Source of the DNA: Trichosphaerium sp. ATCC 40318
Lineage: Eukaryota; Discosea; Flabellinia; Trichosidae
DNA length: 33,092 nucleotides
Reading direction: 5' to 3'
Assembly: GCA_038496445.1 (NCBI GenBank)
Contig: JALMLS010000493.1
Coordinates: forward strand, 1 to 33,092
Shown here: positions 32,530 through 33,092 of the stretch, in pieces
How positions within the stretch are numbered: position 1 is the stretch's first letter
Layout of the letters: every line of letters begins with the position of its first letter
The notes under the pieces: generated by a model
Databases searched by the model: none
Told to the model about the DNA's origin: nothing
Seen by the model: only the letters and a program-made list of their open reading frames with translations
Position numbers and translations under genes: made by a program

Positions 32530-33092
32530 TGGCGGTTCATGTACTATAGCCATCAGCTTTGGACTTTGATTTGCAAGAAGAGCTACTAAGCGGTGGTGGA
32601 CTGATGAGATTTGAAATATTTGCCTTACTTCACGTGGTATTTGTGATCCAAAAACCACGTGAAGCATGTGTGGTTGCAAAAAAAAACTCATCAGTAAAGT
32701 GTCTGAATTCTAATTCCAGTGTGAAGTTTACAGGAACGCGATAGTACGTAGTGAGGTTTGTGTCCTTCACAAGAAGTTTAATAATCTACTTGACCTTATC
32801 AAAACAATTATGAAACTTACTGAGTTGCTCCTTCGACAACAAATGAACCAAGCTTTAATCGTCCCTGCGCTCTACTTGGATTCCGTAAATTCTTAAGAGA
32901 AGCATTGATGTTGTACGATACTAACTTTGTTTCCGTTCACTATCGTTTGTTTAACATTGAACTGATCAAAGATGTCATATTAAGCTTCTTTGAAGCTGTT
33001 GACATGTGCGTTTAAAAACAACATTCAAGCACTGGCGCTGTCTAAATTGAGTCTTTCCAAGACAATGCAAGAAACACAGTTTGGAAGAGAAC
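32530..33092 (+). CDS. Partial unrecognised gene, runs off the right edge
   Basis: The best-supported exon is 32825-33005 (NEPSFNRPCALLGFRKFLRE, ALMLYDTNFVSVHYRLFNIE, LIKDVILSFFEAVD). A 46-nt intron (33006-33051, GTGCGT ... TCTAAATTGAG) joins it in frame to an exon continuing to the edge (ILSKTMQETQFGRE). Upstream, a frame around 32559-32630 (DFDLQEELLSGGGLMRFEIF) may be an earlier exon. A 24-40-nt exon at about 32720, after CTAATTCCAG, may connect them. The start (ATG at 32530 or 32604) is unresolved. The product looks helical and I do not recognise it. Confidence 0.4.

Noticed and set aside
1-33092. tRNA, rRNA and snRNA genes
   Set aside because: I looked for B-box-like GGTTCGA and conserved rRNA cores on both strands by eye and saw none; a tRNAscan-type search would be decisive.

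Overview
This is a nuclear fragment of a compact, AT-rich eukaryotic genome. Nearly every gene is split by short introns of about 40-155 nt. They usually begin GTACG(T/C) or GTA, often carry a CTAAC/CTAAT-like branch site shortly before the AG, and were needed to assemble every multi-exon protein described here. UAA, UAG and UGA all act as stops. The gene content points to an amoeboid protist, most likely Amoebozoa: an actobindin-like protein with tandem thymosin-beta repeats, a WW-motor-MyTH4 myosin resembling Acanthamoeba class IV, a RapGAP, a RasGEF, and an F-box/MORN-like repeat protein of a kind common in amoeba-infecting giant viruses. That assignment is inference; I cannot name a species.

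Layout. 1-1160 is subtelomeric: a ~133-bp tandem array built on GCTTCGC hairpins, then a run of seven separate perfect hairpins, then degenerate CCCTAA/TTAGGG telomere-like repeats in both orientations. 1638-4370 (-) is a RapGAP-domain protein, divergent from RRP8 (4532-5786, +). 6337-8049 (+) is the actobindin-like protein, convergent with a 34-exon unconventional myosin (8395-14571, -). Just upstream on the same strand is an EF-hand, light-chain-like gene (15007-15852, -), divergent from a BCNT/CFDP1/Swc5-type chromatin protein (16070-17191, +). Canonical calmodulin follows (17524-18302, +; its first coding exon is only the ATG), then TFIIF alpha (18568-20130, +). Next come a five-repeat protein ending in a PD-(D/E)XK-like nuclease domain (20270-22520, -), a RasGEF (23028-25818, -), a ubiquitin-like protein ending in an exposed Gly-Gly (26278-27074, +), a VPS37-type ESCRT-I subunit (27929-28780, +) and the F-box/WHENGQL-repeat protein (28924-29876, -). 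From 30 kb on the window is sparser: an unexplained 1.2-kb stretch with an A28 tract, an unrecognised minus-strand locus with an internal duplication (31118-32062), and exons of an unrecognised plus-strand gene running off the right edge.

How the genes relate. Four genes in 12 kb (actobindin-like, myosin heavy chain, EF-hand protein, calmodulin) belong to actin/myosin function and could be partners. RapGAP and RasGEF act on Ras-family GTPases that control the same cortex. RRP8, BCNT and TFIIF alpha are nuclear housekeeping genes. The least described items are the repeat-nuclease protein, the Gly-Gly ubiquitin-like protein and the subtelomeric hairpin field. All exon joins were made by eye from splice signals, frame and homology; those that close to a whole number of codons are noted.
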